64,000 bases of DNA from Acidobacteriota bacterium (GCA_021781795.1 JAJXWA010000007.1:21113-85112), one strand, 5' to 3'. Positions 1-9,362 are shown, counted from the stretch's first letter. A program made the numbers and translations. The notes: a model not told the origin generated them from the sequence alone.

Positions 1-393
1 GGGCGTCTGCTTGCCGCGCGGGCCTGAGATGGTGGCATAGATCATGCCGGAGCGGCTGATTGCCGGGCTGGTGACGGGGTGCAGGCCGCTGGAGAGCTGA
101 CGGGCTACACGGAGAGGCAGAGCATTGCTCGTGCCGCCGGTTGAGCGCACTTCAACCAGTCCGGTGGTTGCATCGTCCGGCACGCGAAAGGCGAGCCGCG
201 ATGGGCGCGCCATCACCACATGTCCGGACTCGGGGCCGATGAAGACGGAGGGCAGGGCCGATCCATGGGGGCCGAGTCCTTCGCCGACCAGTTCCACCTC
301 TCCCTGCGGCAGAGCCGCCGATGGCGCGATGTTGTCGAGATGCGGCATCGTTGGGATGTCTTGCGGCGCGGATTGAGAACGGGTGCGAGGCAT
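1..393 (-). CDS. IPT/TIG-domain protein, gluconolaconase-like (partial, C-terminus outside window)
   Basis: The ORF track omits this gene because its stop lies outside the window. The reverse complement reads open from an ATG at 393 to the window edge (131 codons). Residues about 25-95 look like an IPT/TIG immunoglobulin-like fold (VELVGEGLGPHG ... VFIGPESG ... FRVPDDATTG). The text that follows (SGLHPVTSPAISRSGMIYAT) resembles the start of an NHL/SMP-30-type beta-propeller seen in acidobacterial proteins annotated gluconolaconase. No signal peptide is visible. It starts 7 bp downstream of the pgpA stop on the same strand, so it is probably the last gene of the rimO-yacG-pgpA unit. The function is unknown; the family call is from memory of similar proteins. 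Confidence 0.6.
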   Translation of the reverse strand, partial: MPRTRSQSAPQDIPTMPHLDNIAPSAALPQGEVELVGEGLGPHGSALPSVFIGPESGHVVMARPSRLAFRVPDDATTGLVEVRSTGGTSNALPLRVARQLSSGLHPVTSPAISRSGMIYATISGPRGKQTP

Positions 394-400
394 GATGTTT

Positions 401-904
401 TCAGAACCAGATGCGTACCAGCGAGGCTATACCCAAAGCATACAGCCCTGCAGCTACGTCATCGAGGACGATACCCCAGCCTTCGGGCAGACGCTCCAGC
501 CGCCGGACTGGGAAGGGCTTGGTGATGTCGAAGAGCCGGAAGAGAATGAGCGCAAGCAGTCCGTGGCGCCAATCCAGCGGGCTGCCGAGCAGGGTGATCC
601 ACTGGCCCGCGACCTCATCGATGACGACGAAGCCAGGGTCCTTGCGGCCGCTCTCGCGCGCGGCCAGGGTGGCGGCTGGGATTCCGAAGATCAATGTGAG
701 CGCGATGCCCGCCAGCAGGGCGATGAACAGCGCGTGCGGTGAAGGATGCCCGAGAAGGCCGAAAAGTGCCCACAGCAAAACGGCGGCGACTGATCCCCAG
801 GTTCCCGGACCCGGCTTGCCCAGGCCTGCGCCAAAAAAGGTGGCGAATGTCCACGCCCAAAGTGTTTTGTGTTTGCTTGCCGGGCCGACGATGGACTCAC
901 TCAT
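401..904 (-). CDS. pgpA: Phosphatidylglycerophosphatase A
   Basis: Integral membrane phosphatase that removes phosphate from phosphatidylglycerol phosphate to give phosphatidylglycerol. The 167-residue protein has the family hallmark FFGAGLGKPGPGTWGS near the N-terminus, then a DPGFVVIDEVAGQWIT segment with the conserved acidic residues, a FRLFDITKPFPV motif and several hydrophobic helices. I chose the ATG at 904 (MSESIVGP). The longer track ORF from 1057 only adds sequence overlapping yacG in another frame. The start overlaps the end of yacG by 8 bp, suggesting translational coupling. Length fits the family. Confidence 0.93.
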   Translation of the reverse strand: MSESIVGPASKHKTLWAWTFATFFGAGLGKPGPGTWGSVAAVLLWALFGLLGHPSPHALFIALLAGIALTLIFGIPAATLAARESGRKDPGFVVIDEVAGQWITLLGSPLDWRHGLLALILFRLFDITKPFPVRRLERLPEGWGIVLDDVAAGLYALGIASLVRIWF

Positions 905-1127
905 GGCGATCGCCTTTAGGCTGCCCGCCGCCGAGACCGCCCAGGTCTTCCAGGACTTCAGGATCGAGGACGGGCGAACTAATCTTGTAGACGCCCGATG
1001 CCCATTTGCCAAGATCAATCTTGCGGCAGCGGTCACTGCAGAATGGGAAGTCCTCATCGCGGTGCTGGACCAACATGCCGCAGGTGGGACAGCGCAAAAC
1101 TTTTGCCGATTTCTTTTTTCCCGCCAT
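897..1127 (-). CDS. yacG: DNA gyrase inhibitor YacG-type zinc-ribbon protein
   Basis: A 76-residue protein with a compact Cys4 zinc ribbon: CPTCGML near residues 13-19, then FPFCSDRCRKIDLGKWASG. This is the YacG signature. In E. coli YacG binds GyrB and inhibits gyrase; here the role is inferred from family membership only. The N-terminus is Lys-rich (MAGKKKSAK). The C-terminal tail is Gly-rich and overlaps the start of pgpA by 8 bp. It lies 28 bp downstream of rimO on the same strand. Confidence 0.88.
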   Translation of the reverse strand: MAGKKKSAKVLRCPTCGMLVQHRDEDFPFCSDRCRKIDLGKWASGVYKISSPVLDPEVLEDLGGLGGGQPKGDRHE

Positions 1128-1155
1128 CGCTCGAACTCACACCTGAATCAACAGT

Positions 1156-2703
1156 CTACTGCGCCGGGGAGATCACCCGTGCCACCACATCGTAGTCGTG
1201 CGCCTCGGTAATCTCCGCGCGATAGAAGCGGCCTGCTTCCAGCGCGTCGAGATCGCCAAAGTCGTTGATATATACCTTGCCGTCAATCTCCGGCGCGTGG
1301 AACTGCGTCCGGCCTTCCCACAGCAACTCAGTCTCTTCGGACGGCCCTTCAGCGAGCAGCAGCACTTCACGCCCGACCCATTGCTGCTTAACCCGCTTGC
1401 TGATGTCCTGCTGCAGCTTCATCAGGTGGCGCTTGCGGGCCTCGATGGTGCGCTTTGGCACCTTGGCGTCGAGCGTGTGTGCGCCGGAGCCTTCTTCGTC
1501 GGAGTAGTTGAAGACGCCGAGCCAGTCGAACTTTGCTGCGGCGATGAAGTCCTCAAGAATTTCAAAGTCTTGGGATGACTCGCCGGGGAAGCCGACGATG
1601 AAGCTGGTCCGCAGGACGATTCCCGGCACGGCAGCGCGGACCTTGTCGAGCGTTTTGAGGAAGATCTCCGCGCCGGCGCCGCGCTTCATGCGTTTGAGCA
1701 CATCGGGCGAGGCGTGCTGCAGGGGAAGATCCAGATACTTGCAGATGTTGTCATGCCGCGCGATGGTCTCGAGCAGTTTGCCGGTGATGCGATTGGGATA
1801 GGCGTACAGAAAACGGAGCCAACGGAGACCGTCGATGCGAGCGAGGGAGTCGAGCAAGGTTGCGAGCCCGTCTTTGAGGCCAAGGTCTTCGCCGTAGCAG
1901 GTGGTGTCCTGTCCGATGAGGGTAATCTCCTGCACGCCGCGGGCGACGAGCTGCTGCGCCTCGGCCACCACGCTCTCAAAACGCCGCGAGCGAAACTTGC
2001 CGCGCAGATTGGGAATGACGCAGAAGCTGCAAGGGTGGTCGCAGCCCTCGGCAATTTTGATGTAGGCCGAAGTCTGGCCGGTGGAGAGCAGGCGCGGTGT
2101 GGTCTCGTCGTAGAGATAGGTGGGCAGCATGTGGGCGGCGCCGTGCCAGGCATCGCGGCGAAAGCGGCCCTGCTGCTCACGGTGTTCGCCTTCAGGGCGG
2201 AAGCTCATCTCTGCGGGAAGATTGCGATGGGTGCCCGACTCTGCCTCGCGTCCGGCGCGGACGTCAGCGCGCACGTCTGCGGGAGCATCGTGCCTGAGGA
2301 TTGTGAAGGGCGATGGCGCGGCAGGGGTGGGCGCGATGCCGGCGGCGGCCAGAATCGAGTCCAACTCGCCGGTGCCGATGACCGCATCGACTTCGGGGAT
2401 GTTCTTTTGAATCTCATCGCGATAGCGCTCGACGAGGCAGCCGGCGACGATGAGCTTGCGGGCGCGGCCTTCGGTCTTGTGGCGGGCCATCTCGAGGATG
2501 GTGTCCACGGATTCCTGCTTGGCGGTGTCGATGAAGCTGCAGGTATTGACGACGAGGATTTCCGCCTCTTCTGGCTTTGCCGTCAGACGCGCTCCTGCAT
2601 GGTCGAGCATGCCCATCATGACCTCGGAGTCGACGAGGTTTTTGGGGCAGCCTAACGAAACAAATCCCACGGTGGGCGCCGTGGGCTGGGAAGACTTAGT
2701 CAC
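1156..2703 (-). CDS. rimO: Ribosomal protein S12 methylthiotransferase RimO
   Basis: Radical-SAM enzyme that methylthiolates an Asp of ribosomal protein S12. The N-terminal UPF0004 domain carries the three cluster cysteines (about C19 in VSLGCPKNLVDSE, C55, C89). The radical-SAM motif CDHPCSFC sits at about 221-228, and a TRAM domain follows at the C-terminus (VLLLAEGPSEETELLWEGRTQFHAPEIDG). VSLGCPKNLVDSE and the S12-type TRAM end favour RimO over MiaB. At 515 residues it is longer than the usual ~440. The extra length lies between the UPF0004 and radical-SAM domains (about 115-192) as an Arg/Glu-rich stretch (see findings). It is the first gene of a minus-strand run rimO-yacG-pgpA. Confidence 0.95.
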   Translation of the reverse strand: MTKSSQPTAPTVGFVSLGCPKNLVDSEVMMGMLDHAGARLTAKPEEAEILVVNTCSFIDTAKQESVDTILEMARHKTEGRARKLIVAGCLVERYRDEIQKNIPEVDAVIGTGELDSILAAAGIAPTPAAPSPFTILRHDAPADVRADVRAGREAESGTHRNLPAEMSFRPEGEHREQQGRFRRDAWHGAAHMLPTYLYDETTPRLLSTGQTSAYIKIAEGCDHPCSFCVIPNLRGKFRSRRFESVVAEAQQLVARGVQEITLIGQDTTCYGEDLGLKDGLATLLDSLARIDGLRWLRFLYAYPNRITGKLLETIARHDNICKYLDLPLQHASPDVLKRMKRGAGAEIFLKTLDKVRAAVPGIVLRTSFIVGFPGESSQDFEILEDFIAAAKFDWLGVFNYSDEEGSGAHTLDAKVPKRTIEARKRHLMKLQQDISKRVKQQWVGREVLLLAEGPSEETELLWEGRTQFHAPEIDGKVYINDFGDLDALEAGRFYRAEITEAHDYDVVARVISPAQ

Positions 2704-2794
2704 AAATCTATTGTACCGTTTGCGGAGTTCTGGCTGGCGTAATACTGCTTGGCGCAGCTTTGGGCGTCGCCCGCATGAATCTGCATTCGGATGG

Positions 2795-2800
2795 TAAAAT
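2795..2800 (+). promoter_or_regulatory. Putative -10 element of the SRP RNA gene
   Basis: TAAAAT lies 5 bases before the inferred 5' end of the SRP RNA, the right distance for a sigma-70-type -10 box. No convincing -35 hexamer was found upstream. Confidence 0.35.
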
Positions 2801-2805
2801 CAATG

Positions 2806-2902
2806 GTGCCGGGTCCTACGCGACGTAATCCCGCCAACCCCGCCAGGTCCGGAAGGAAGCAACGGTAACGGGCTAGTACGGGCGCAGTAGGCAACCCGGT
2901 AC
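2806..2902 (+). ncRNA. ffs: Signal recognition particle RNA (4.5S, small bacterial type)
   Basis: The conserved SRP core GCCAGGTCCGGAAGGAAGCA is present at 2843-2862, containing the GGAA tetraloop and the asymmetric internal loops that bind Ffh M domain. The ends pair: 5' GTGCCGGGT (2806-2814) with 3' ACCCGGTAC (2894-2902), nine pairs with one G-U. Length of about 97 nt matches the short bacterial form lacking the Alu domain. A T6 run follows immediately. It is transcribed towards fabH and away from rimO. The RNA works with Ffh and FtsY in co-translational membrane targeting. Confidence 0.95.
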
Positions 2903-2908
2903 TTTTTT
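2894..2908 (+). terminator. Terminator of the SRP RNA
   Basis: The closing helix of the SRP RNA runs directly into TTTTTT at 2903-2908, so the RNA's own terminal stem doubles as the intrinsic terminator hairpin. Confidence 0.6.
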
Positions 2909-3038
2909 GGCGCTCGGGGCGGATGATTATTATGCCCGGCGCTTGTGCAAGGCGGCTGCGCTGCAGCCCAACGATGAATGAGCGGCACGTGTGGATGGCT
3001 GAGACTCGTTCGGCCTCCCCGCCGCAAGGAGAATTGCC

Positions 3039-4055
3039 TTGAGCCTCACCGTGCGTCCTGTGGTGGGCCGGCGCGCAAAGATTACCGCGCTCGGAACCTA
3101 TGTTCCTCCCCAAGTTCTTACCAATCAAGATCTCGAAAAGATGGTGGAGACCAGCGACCAGTGGATCATGGATCGCACGGGCATTCGTGAGCGGCACGTG
3201 CTGGCGAAGGGACTGGGCACGAGCGATATGTGCGTGGAGGCGGCGAAGAAGTGTCTCGCAGCCCGCGGCATCGCGCCCAGCGAGGTTGAGGCCATCATCG
3301 TCGGGACCGTTACGCCGGACATGATGTTCCCCTCGACGGCGTGCCTGGTGCAGGACAAGATCGGAGCGAAGGGCGCCTGGGGCTTCGATGTTTCGGCTGG
3401 CTGCTCAGGCTTTGTGTTTGCGCTGCAGGCTGGTGTCAAGCTGGTGGAGAGCGGTGCGCACAGCAAGGTGCTGGTGTGCGGCGCAGATGCGAACACGCGC
3501 ATGACGGATTACACCGACCGCACCACCTGCGTTCTTTTCGGCGACGGCGGCGGCGCGGTGCTGATTGAGCCGGCAGCCGAGGGTGAGATTGGCTTCATCG
3601 ACTTTGTGCATGAGATTGACGGCTCGGGCGGGGCAGCGCTGAATCTGAAGGGCGGCGGCAGCCTGAATCCGACGAGTCACGAGACCATCGACAAGAAGAT
3701 GCACTACATCTATCAGGATGGTCCAGCGGTGTTCAAGTTTGCTGTGCGCAAGATGGCAGAGACGACGGTGAAGGTGCTGGAGCGCAATGGTGTGACTGGC
3801 ACGGACCTCGGCTGCTTCATCCCGCACCAGGCCAACAAGCGCATCATCATGGCGACGGCGGAGCGGCTCAACATGCCGGAAGACCGGGTCATCATCAATA
3901 TTGAGAAGTACGGCAACACGTCGTCCGGCACGATTCCGCTGGCCATGCAGACGGCACTCGACGAGGGCAAACTCAAAAAGGGCGATCTGGTGCTGCTAGG
4001 CGCGATGGGCGCGGGTTTTACGGTGGGCGCGGCGCTGCTTCGCTGGGAGATTTGA
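3039..4055 (+). CDS. fabH: 3-oxoacyl-ACP synthase III (FabH)
   Basis: Beta-ketoacyl-ACP synthase III, which condenses acetyl-CoA (or a branched acyl-CoA) with malonyl-ACP to start type II fatty acid synthesis. The catalytic triad is visible: Cys122 in SAGCSGF, His263 in FIPHQAN and Asn293 in YGNTSSGT. The C-terminal [13 protein letters not shown] motif is typical. 338 residues, normal length. The start is a TTG at 3039, chosen because AAGGAGA lies 8-14 bases upstream and the protein begins [16 protein letters not shown] short hairpin with a T-run follows the stop. Confidence 0.96.
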   Translation: MSLTVRPVVGRRAKITALGTYVPPQVLTNQDLEKMVETSDQWIMDRTGIRERHVLAKGLGTSDMCVEAAKKCLAARGIAPSEVEAIIVGTVTPDMMFPSTACLVQDKIGAKGAWGFDVSAGCSGFVFALQAGVKLVESGAHSKVLVCGADANTRMTDYTDRTTCVLFGDGGGAVLIEPAAEGEIGFIDFVHEIDGSGGAALNLKGGGSLNPTSHETIDKKMHYIYQDGPAVFKFAVRKMAETTVKVLERNGVTGTDLGCFIPHQANKRIIMATAERLNMPEDRVIINIEKYGNTSSGTIPLAMQTALDEGKLKKGDLVLLGAMGAGFTVGAALLRWEI

Positions 4056-4057
4056 AG

Positions 4058-4075
4058 AAGCAGCCGCTGCTTTTT
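4058..4075 (+). terminator. Putative intrinsic terminator after fabH
   Basis: AAGCA-gccgc-TGCTT followed by TTT, immediately downstream of the fabH stop and ahead of convergent mqnA. The stem is short (5 bp). Confidence 0.5.
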
Positions 4076-4109
4076 GTGCAGTGATCCAGCGCAGCCTGCA
4101 ACGGGAGTC

Positions 4110-4976
4110 CTAGATCACAAGCTCCGGAGGCGCGAGTTCATACTCGGGAAGCACACCGGCCTCCGCAGCGGCGCGGAAGAATCCCCTCATGCCTTCGATG
4201 CACTCTTCGTCCAGCGTGTAGTGGATGTTCGCGCTGAGGTAGGTGCGAATTGTCTCTGCGGGCAGGGGCATCCGGGTGGACCACTCTTCGACGAGAGTGT
4301 CGATATGCGCGAGGCCGTGATCGCGCGAGCGGATGAAGTCTTCGGCGACGCGATCCAGTTCCGAGTTGGGAATGGTTGCGCCCCACACGGCGGAGACAAA
4401 CGGCAGGCCAGTGAGCGCGCGCCACTCCGTGGCGAGATCGTGGTAGACGAGCACTTCGCCGGTGCGCTCTTCGCGGTTTGTCCTCTCTTCCAGCGCCAAC
4501 AGCGCGGGGTCGCCAATGACAATGGCAGCGTCAGCGCGGTCCAGCATCATATCGAGATCGGCAGCCATGGGCACGAAGGGAACATGGGCGTTGCCCCATT
4601 TGTGAAAAAGGATACGCGCGTAGGTCACTGTGGTGCGGCTGGCGGTATCGGCGGCGACGCTGCGGAGTCTCTCGAGCGGACGATCTGCGCGACGGACCAG
4701 CAGGAGCGAGCGGACGTTACCTTTAGATGCAATCGTGCAGCCCGGCAGAATGCGCAGTTCGGGGTTGGCCGGGAGGGCCGCGATGGGAACGAGACCGATC
4801 TCTGCCGCGCCGGTGGCGAGCCGCTCGGCGCACTCCGCGGGCAGCATCCAGTCGATGTGGTAGCGCCCGGAAAGCGCTGAATTCAAAGGCGGATGTTCAA
4901 AGTCCCACATGAGCGGCGCGGGATTGAGAAAGCGGATTGCGGCAATACGTAAAGGGCGATGCAAAGTCGAACTCAC
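4110..4976 (-). CDS. mqnA: Chorismate dehydratase (futalosine pathway) MqnA
   Basis: First step of futalosine-dependent menaquinone synthesis: chorismate to 3-[(1-carboxyvinyl)oxy]benzoate. The protein has the periplasmic-binding-like fold of the family. Recognisable stretches are LRIAAIRFLNPAPLMWDF at the N-terminus, GAAEIGLVPIAAL, ADAAIVIGDPALLA and the C-terminal IHYTLDEECIEGMRGFF. About 288 residues, as usual. The GTG at 4976 has a poorly placed GGAG. A TTG at 4964 (MHRPLRIAAIRF) is an alternative start. It converges with fabH. No other mqn genes are in the window. Confidence 0.9.
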   Translation of the reverse strand: MSSTLHRPLRIAAIRFLNPAPLMWDFEHPPLNSALSGRYHIDWMLPAECAERLATGAAEIGLVPIAALPANPELRILPGCTIASKGNVRSLLLVRRADRPLERLRSVAADTASRTTVTYARILFHKWGNAHVPFVPMAADLDMMLDRADAAIVIGDPALLALEERTNREERTGEVLVYHDLATEWRALTGLPFVSAVWGATIPNSELDRVAEDFIRSRDHGLAHIDTLVEEWSTRMPLPAETIRTYLSANIHYTLDEECIEGMRGFFRAAAEAGVLPEYELAPPELVI

Positions 4977-5155
4977 ACTCCATTAGACACACCAGGCAGC
5001 GCCAAGGATGCGTGGGCGCAGGGGCCGGCTTGACGGCATGCCCAGCTTGACTTCATCCGGCTGCGCGGTTATTGTGGGCGCAAATCCAAATAAAGCAAGA
5101 TGAGCTACTTACAGGTTAGCGCACAGGTGTGCGTGGTTGCGCCAGCGGAGAACAA

Positions 5156-6341
5156 GTGACGACGATGCCTCATCCGGCGTCCAGAAGCGCCGGCGTACCG
5201 ACAGAAGGGGACCAGCTTGCCTGCCTGGCTCTGGCATTGACGCAGGGACTGGGCCCGCGAAGAATCTACGAGGCGCTGCGCGGACTCGATGCAGCCAGCC
5301 AAGTCTTTGCGCTGTCGCTCGCTGACGGAGTTGGAGGCGCTGCGGCTGCCGGCGCAGGCCGCACAGTTCATTTTCGAGGGGAAAGCTCGCCAGATGGCGG
5401 AAGAGGAGTGGGCGCGCGTGCAGGAGCAGGGCGCGGGCCTCGTGACTCTAGCCAGCTCTGCGTATCCTGAGCGTCTCAAGGAGATTTACGATCCGCCGCC
5501 GGTGCTGTGGGTGCGCGGCAAGGCGAGCCTGCTGACGCGGCCGCTGCTGGCCGTGGTGGGCACGCGCCACCCATCGCCGTATGGCAGCGCCGTGGCGGAG
5601 ATGCTGTCGCGGGATCTGGCCGCGAGGCGATTGCTGATTGTGAGCGGCATGGCGCGGGGCATCGACACTTGCGCGCATAAGGGGGCGCAGGCCGCGCGCA
5701 CGCCCACGGTGGCCGTGTGGGGAACCGGCATTGACGTGATCTATCCCAAGGAGAACAAGAAGCTGGCGGAGGAGATTCTGGCGACAGGGGGAGCGATTGT
5801 GAGCGAGGTGCCGATGGGCACGTTTCCAGCGCCGCAGAACTTCCCGCGCCACAACCGGATTATCAGTGGACTGAGCATTGCCGTTCTGGTAGTGGAGGCG
5901 AGCGAGAACTCAGGAACGCGTGTGACGGCTCGCTGCGCCTCCGAGCAGAATCGCGATGTGTATGCCGTGCCAGGAAACGTGACGAGCAAAGGCTCCTGGA
6001 CGTCGAACACGCTGATTAAGCAGGGCGCAAAGCTGGTCGCCTCATGGGAGGATGTGTGGGAGGATCTTCCGTCGGAGGTGCGCAACGAACTGGAGGCTGA
6101 AGCCGGCACTGAATCCAAACCGGAGGCTCAGGCATCCTTGTTACCTGACCCGGCTTTGCGGCCGGAAGAGGCGATGGTGCTCGAGGTTCTGGGCACCGAC
6201 GAGGCTCTGCAACTGGATGAGCTTCTGGAAGCTCTGGAGACGCAATTGACCTCCTCCGAGGTGTTCACGGCCCTGTTCGAGCTGGAGATGAGCGGCCGGG
6301 TCCGCTGCCCTCCGGGGAAGAACTACGTGCGGACGCTTTGA
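5156..6341 (+). CDS. dprA: DNA-processing protein DprA, interrupted by a frameshift near 5311-5322
   Basis: DprA loads RecA on incoming single-stranded DNA during transformation. The second part (track ORF from 5289) has the full Rossmann-like domain: GTRHPSPYG, SGMARGIDTCAHKGA, GTGIDVIYPKEN, FPRHNRIISGLS and a C-terminal winged-helix segment. Its natural N-terminus is in another frame. From a GTG at 5156 (GGAG five bases upstream) the reading frame gives QLACLALALTQGLGPRRIYE ... SQVFALS, the SAM/HhH-like start of DprA. This joins in sense to SLTELEALRLPAQAAQFIFE only after a +1 shift. One extra base in gcgctgtcgctcgctgacg would explain it. Either a real mutation or a sequencing error. A start at 5289 alone would lack the N-terminal domain. 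Confidence 0.85.
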
Positions 6342-6630
6342 AATTTTTTTTCAAGCACGAAGCCGAAACCGCTCGAACCCCTGGAAAATCGCGCGTTTTG
6401 AATCTGTTGCGCGTGACGCGGATGGTGCAGGACAAGCATGAAAATCGATTCTCCTTGTGGAAACGAAGCTGCCTTTCGTGTTAGTTTCCAGATTTTGTAA
6501 CGTCTATTGTGCTGTGAAGCAAAAACCGGAGCTGTGAGCCCGGCGCTTCCGGCAGTTGACGAGACACGGATTGGGCCAACCCGGCGTCCAAGAGGTCGAA
6601 CGGGATGGAACCCTCATATTAAGGATGGCA

Positions 6631-9297
6631 ATGAGCAAATCACTGGTGATCGTCGAGTCTCCTGCAAAGGCCAAGACGATCGAGAAGTATCTCGGCAAGG
6701 GTTTTGAAGTGCGTGCGTCGGTGGGCCACATCATGGACCTGCCGAAGAACGACATCGGCGTGGAACTGAAGAAGCGGACTTTCGAGCCGGAGCTGGTTGT
6801 TTCGCCCGGCAAGGAAAAAGTTGTAGACCAACTGAAGAAGGCAGCCGCCAAGGCGGATGAGATTTTTCTGGCGCCCGACCCGGACCGCGAGGGCGAGGCG
6901 ATTGCGTACCACCTCGCGCTGCAGCTTGGCGCGTCGGCAAAAGAGAAGAAGAAGATTCACCGCATCACCTTCAACGAGATTACGAAGAAGGCCGTGCAGG
7001 ATGCGTTCAAGCATGCGCGGGATGTGGACCAGAATCTGGTGGACGCGCAGCAGACGCGGCGTGTGCTCGACCGCCTGGTGGGGTATCAGATTTCTCCGCT
7101 GCTGTGGGATAAGGTGCGGCGCGGTCTCTCCGCCGGCCGCGTGCAGACGGTGGCGGTGCGCCTGATTGTGGAACGAGAGCGCGAGATTGCGGGGTTCAAG
7201 CCGGTGGAGTACTGGACGCTGGATGCGATGGTGCATCCCGAGCGCGAGCCCGGCAAGAGCTTCAAGGCGCGCTGGATTGGCATCGACGGAGAGCCAGCGC
7301 GTGTGGGTAATGGCCTGGACAAGGATGGGAAGGCACAATATCTCAACAACGCCGCGCCGGATAAGGCGACGATGGATGAGATTGTTGCGGCGCTGGAAAA
7401 GGCCAACTGGTCTCTGACCTCGCTGCAGGCGCGCGAGCAGCAGAGGCGTCCGCTGCCACCTTTCATCACCAGCCAGTTGCAGCGGGACGCGGCGAACAAG
7501 CTGGGTTTCAATGTGCGGCGCACGATGGGCGTGGCGCAGCGGCTCTATGAGGGCGTGGACCTTGGGCCTGAGGGCACAACCGGCCTGATTACCTACATGC
7601 GTACGGATTCGCCCCGCGTGGCGCCGGAGGCCAAGGTCGCGGCCCGCGAGTGGATCGAGAAGACGCTGGGGGCGAAGTATCTGCCGGAGAAGCCGAACGA
7701 GTTCAAGGGGAAGAAAGATGCGCAGGACGCGCACGAGGCAATCCGTCCGACGGATGCCGCGCGCACGCCGGAGTCGATTGCGCGGTATCTCTCGGATGAA
7801 CAACTGAAGCTCTACACGCTGATCTGGAAACGGTTTGTTGCGTCGCAGATGGTTCCCGCGGTGTATGACGTGACGACGGCGAACATTGCCGCGGTGTCTT
7901 CCAAGACGGGCAGGACTTACGACTTCAGGGCGAGCGGCTCGGTGATGCGGTTTGACGGCTTCCTGAAGGTGTATGAGATGTCGGAGGAGAAGCGGGACGA
8001 GGAAGATGAGTCCGCGAACCGCTTGCCAAGCCTCGATGGAGTGAAGGTACTGCAGAAGGAGAGCCTGACGCCGGAGCAGCACTTCACGCAGCCGCCGCCG
8101 CGCTATAACGAATCATCGCTGGTGAAGGAGTTGGAAGAGCGGGGCATCGGGCGGCCTTCAACCTATGCGTCGATTATCAACACGATCCAGGATCGCGAGT
8201 ACGTGGTGAAGCATGGCGGGTCGCGCGGACGCTTCTATCCAACTGAGATTGGCGTAGTGGTGTGCGACCTGCTGGTGAAGAATTTTCCATACATCTTCGA
8301 TACCAAGTACACAGCCCGGCTGGAAGAAGAGCTGGACGATATTGAAGAAGGCAAGGAGAAGTGGACTGACCTGCTGAATGGCTTCTATGACTACTTTGAG
8401 GAAGAGCTCAAAGACGCGGGCAAGAACATGGAAGACATCAAGCGGATGGAGAAGGTGACCGGTGAGAAGTGTGAGGTCTGCGGATCGCCGCTGGTGCTGA
8501 AGTGGGGCAAGTTCGGCAGCTTCTATTCGTGCTCGGCGTACAACAAGAAGGACCCCACGAGTTGCACGTTCACAAAGGAGAATATCGCCGCGAAGCCGGA
8601 CCTGAACACGCCGGAGGCGCAGGAGGCGGGAGACACGGAGGAGTACTGCGAGAACTGCGGCCGGGTGATGGTGCTGAAGCGCGGGCCGTGGGGCCCGTTT
8701 ATGAGCTGCCCCGGATACAGCGAGGACCCGCCGTGCAAGACGATTCGCAAGCTGAGCCAGAAGCAGCAGCAGAAGCCCCCGCAGCCGACGGGAGAGGACT
8801 GCCCGGCGTGCGGCAAGCCGCTGGTGCTGCGCCAGGGCGCGTATGGGGAGTTTGTTTCGTGCTCGGGCTATCCCAAGTGCAAGTACGTGAAGCAGAACCT
8901 GATTGAGGGGATGAAGTGCCCGAAGTGCGGCGAGGGCGATATTGCCGAGCGCAAGGCGCGGCGGGGCAACGTCTTCTGGGGCTGCACGAACTATCCCAAG
9001 TGCGATTTCACGTCGAACAACAAGCCGGTTCCGCAGAAGTGCCCGGAGTGCGGCAGCCCGTATCTGGTGGAGAAGACGCTGAAGTCGGGCGTGTATCTGG
9101 AGTGCCCGAACAAGAAGAAGGGTGCCGAGGAGGACGCGCCGAAGCGGCGGGGCAAGAAGGCCGCCGAAGCTGCCGAGGGCGTGGTGGTGTGCAGCTATTC
9201 GAAGCGTATTGGAGACGCACCGCCGCCGCCGACCGCGGAGACGCACGGGCCGGTGCTGGAGAAGTCTGAGGGCAGAAAAGAATTGCAGCCTGCTTGA
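6631..9297 (+). CDS. topA: DNA topoisomerase I
   Basis: Type IA topoisomerase that relaxes negative supercoils. Start at ATG 6631 (MSKSLVIVESPAKAKTIEKYLG), with AAGGA five bases upstream; the track's longer start adds non-conserved residues. The TOPRIM domain at the N-terminus contains APDPDREGEAIAYHL. The active-site tyrosine is about Y322 in GLITYMRTDSPRV. The C-terminus holds five Cys4 zinc-ribbon units (CEVCG, CENCG, CPACG, CPKCG, CPECG), then a Lys-rich tail. 888 residues. A 289-bp spacer without evident genes separates it from dprA. Confidence 0.97.
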   Translation: MSKSLVIVESPAKAKTIEKYLGKGFEVRASVGHIMDLPKNDIGVELKKRTFEPELVVSPGKEKVVDQLKKAAAKADEIFLAPDPDREGEAIAYHLALQLGASAKEKKKIHRITFNEITKKAVQDAFKHARDVDQNLVDAQQTRRVLDRLVGYQISPLLWDKVRRGLSAGRVQTVAVRLIVEREREIAGFKPVEYWTLDAMVHPEREPGKSFKARWIGIDGEPARVGNGLDKDGKAQYLNNAAPDKATMDEIVAALEKANWSLTSLQAREQQRRPLPPFITSQLQRDAANKLGFNVRRTMGVAQRLYEGVDLGPEGTTGLITYMRTDSPRVAPEAKVAAREWIEKTLGAKYLPEKPNEFKGKKDAQDAHEAIRPTDAARTPESIARYLSDEQLKLYTLIWKRFVASQMVPAVYDVTTANIAAVSSKTGRTYDFRASGSVMRFDGFLKVYEMSEEKRDEEDESANRLPSLDGVKVLQKESLTPEQHFTQPPPRYNESSLVKELEERGIGRPSTYASIINTIQDREYVVKHGGSRGRFYPTEIGVVVCDLLVKNFPYIFDTKYTARLEEELDDIEEGKEKWTDLLNGFYDYFEEELKDAGKNMEDIKRMEKVTGEKCEVCGSPLVLKWGKFGSFYSCSAYNKKDPTSCTFTKENIAAKPDLNTPEAQEAGDTEEYCENCGRVMVLKRGPWGPFMSCPGYSEDPPCKTIRKLSQKQQQKPPQPTGEDCPACGKPLVLRQGAYGEFVSCSGYPKCKYVKQNLIEGMKCPKCGEGDIAERKARRGNVFWGCTNYPKCDFTSNNKPVPQKCPECGSPYLVEKTLKSGVYLECPNKKKGAEEDAPKRRGKKAAEAAEGVVVCSYSKRIGDAPPPPTAETHGPVLEKSEGRKELQPA

Positions 9298-9362
9298 TTG
9301 CAAGCAGATCGTTGGATAGAGTTGCAGAGGCCATCTTTTCCGATGGCAGTGGAGAACCCTGC

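Noticed and set aside
1714-2655. 313-aa + strand ORF
   Set aside because: Antisense to rimO, which shows the radical-SAM motifs.
6640-8082. 480-aa - strand ORF
   Set aside because: Shadow of topA in a GC-rich genome; low-complexity Arg/Leu-rich translation.
8158-9303. 381-aa - strand ORF
   Set aside because: Also antisense to topA; Leu/Arg/Ala-rich with no recognisable domain.
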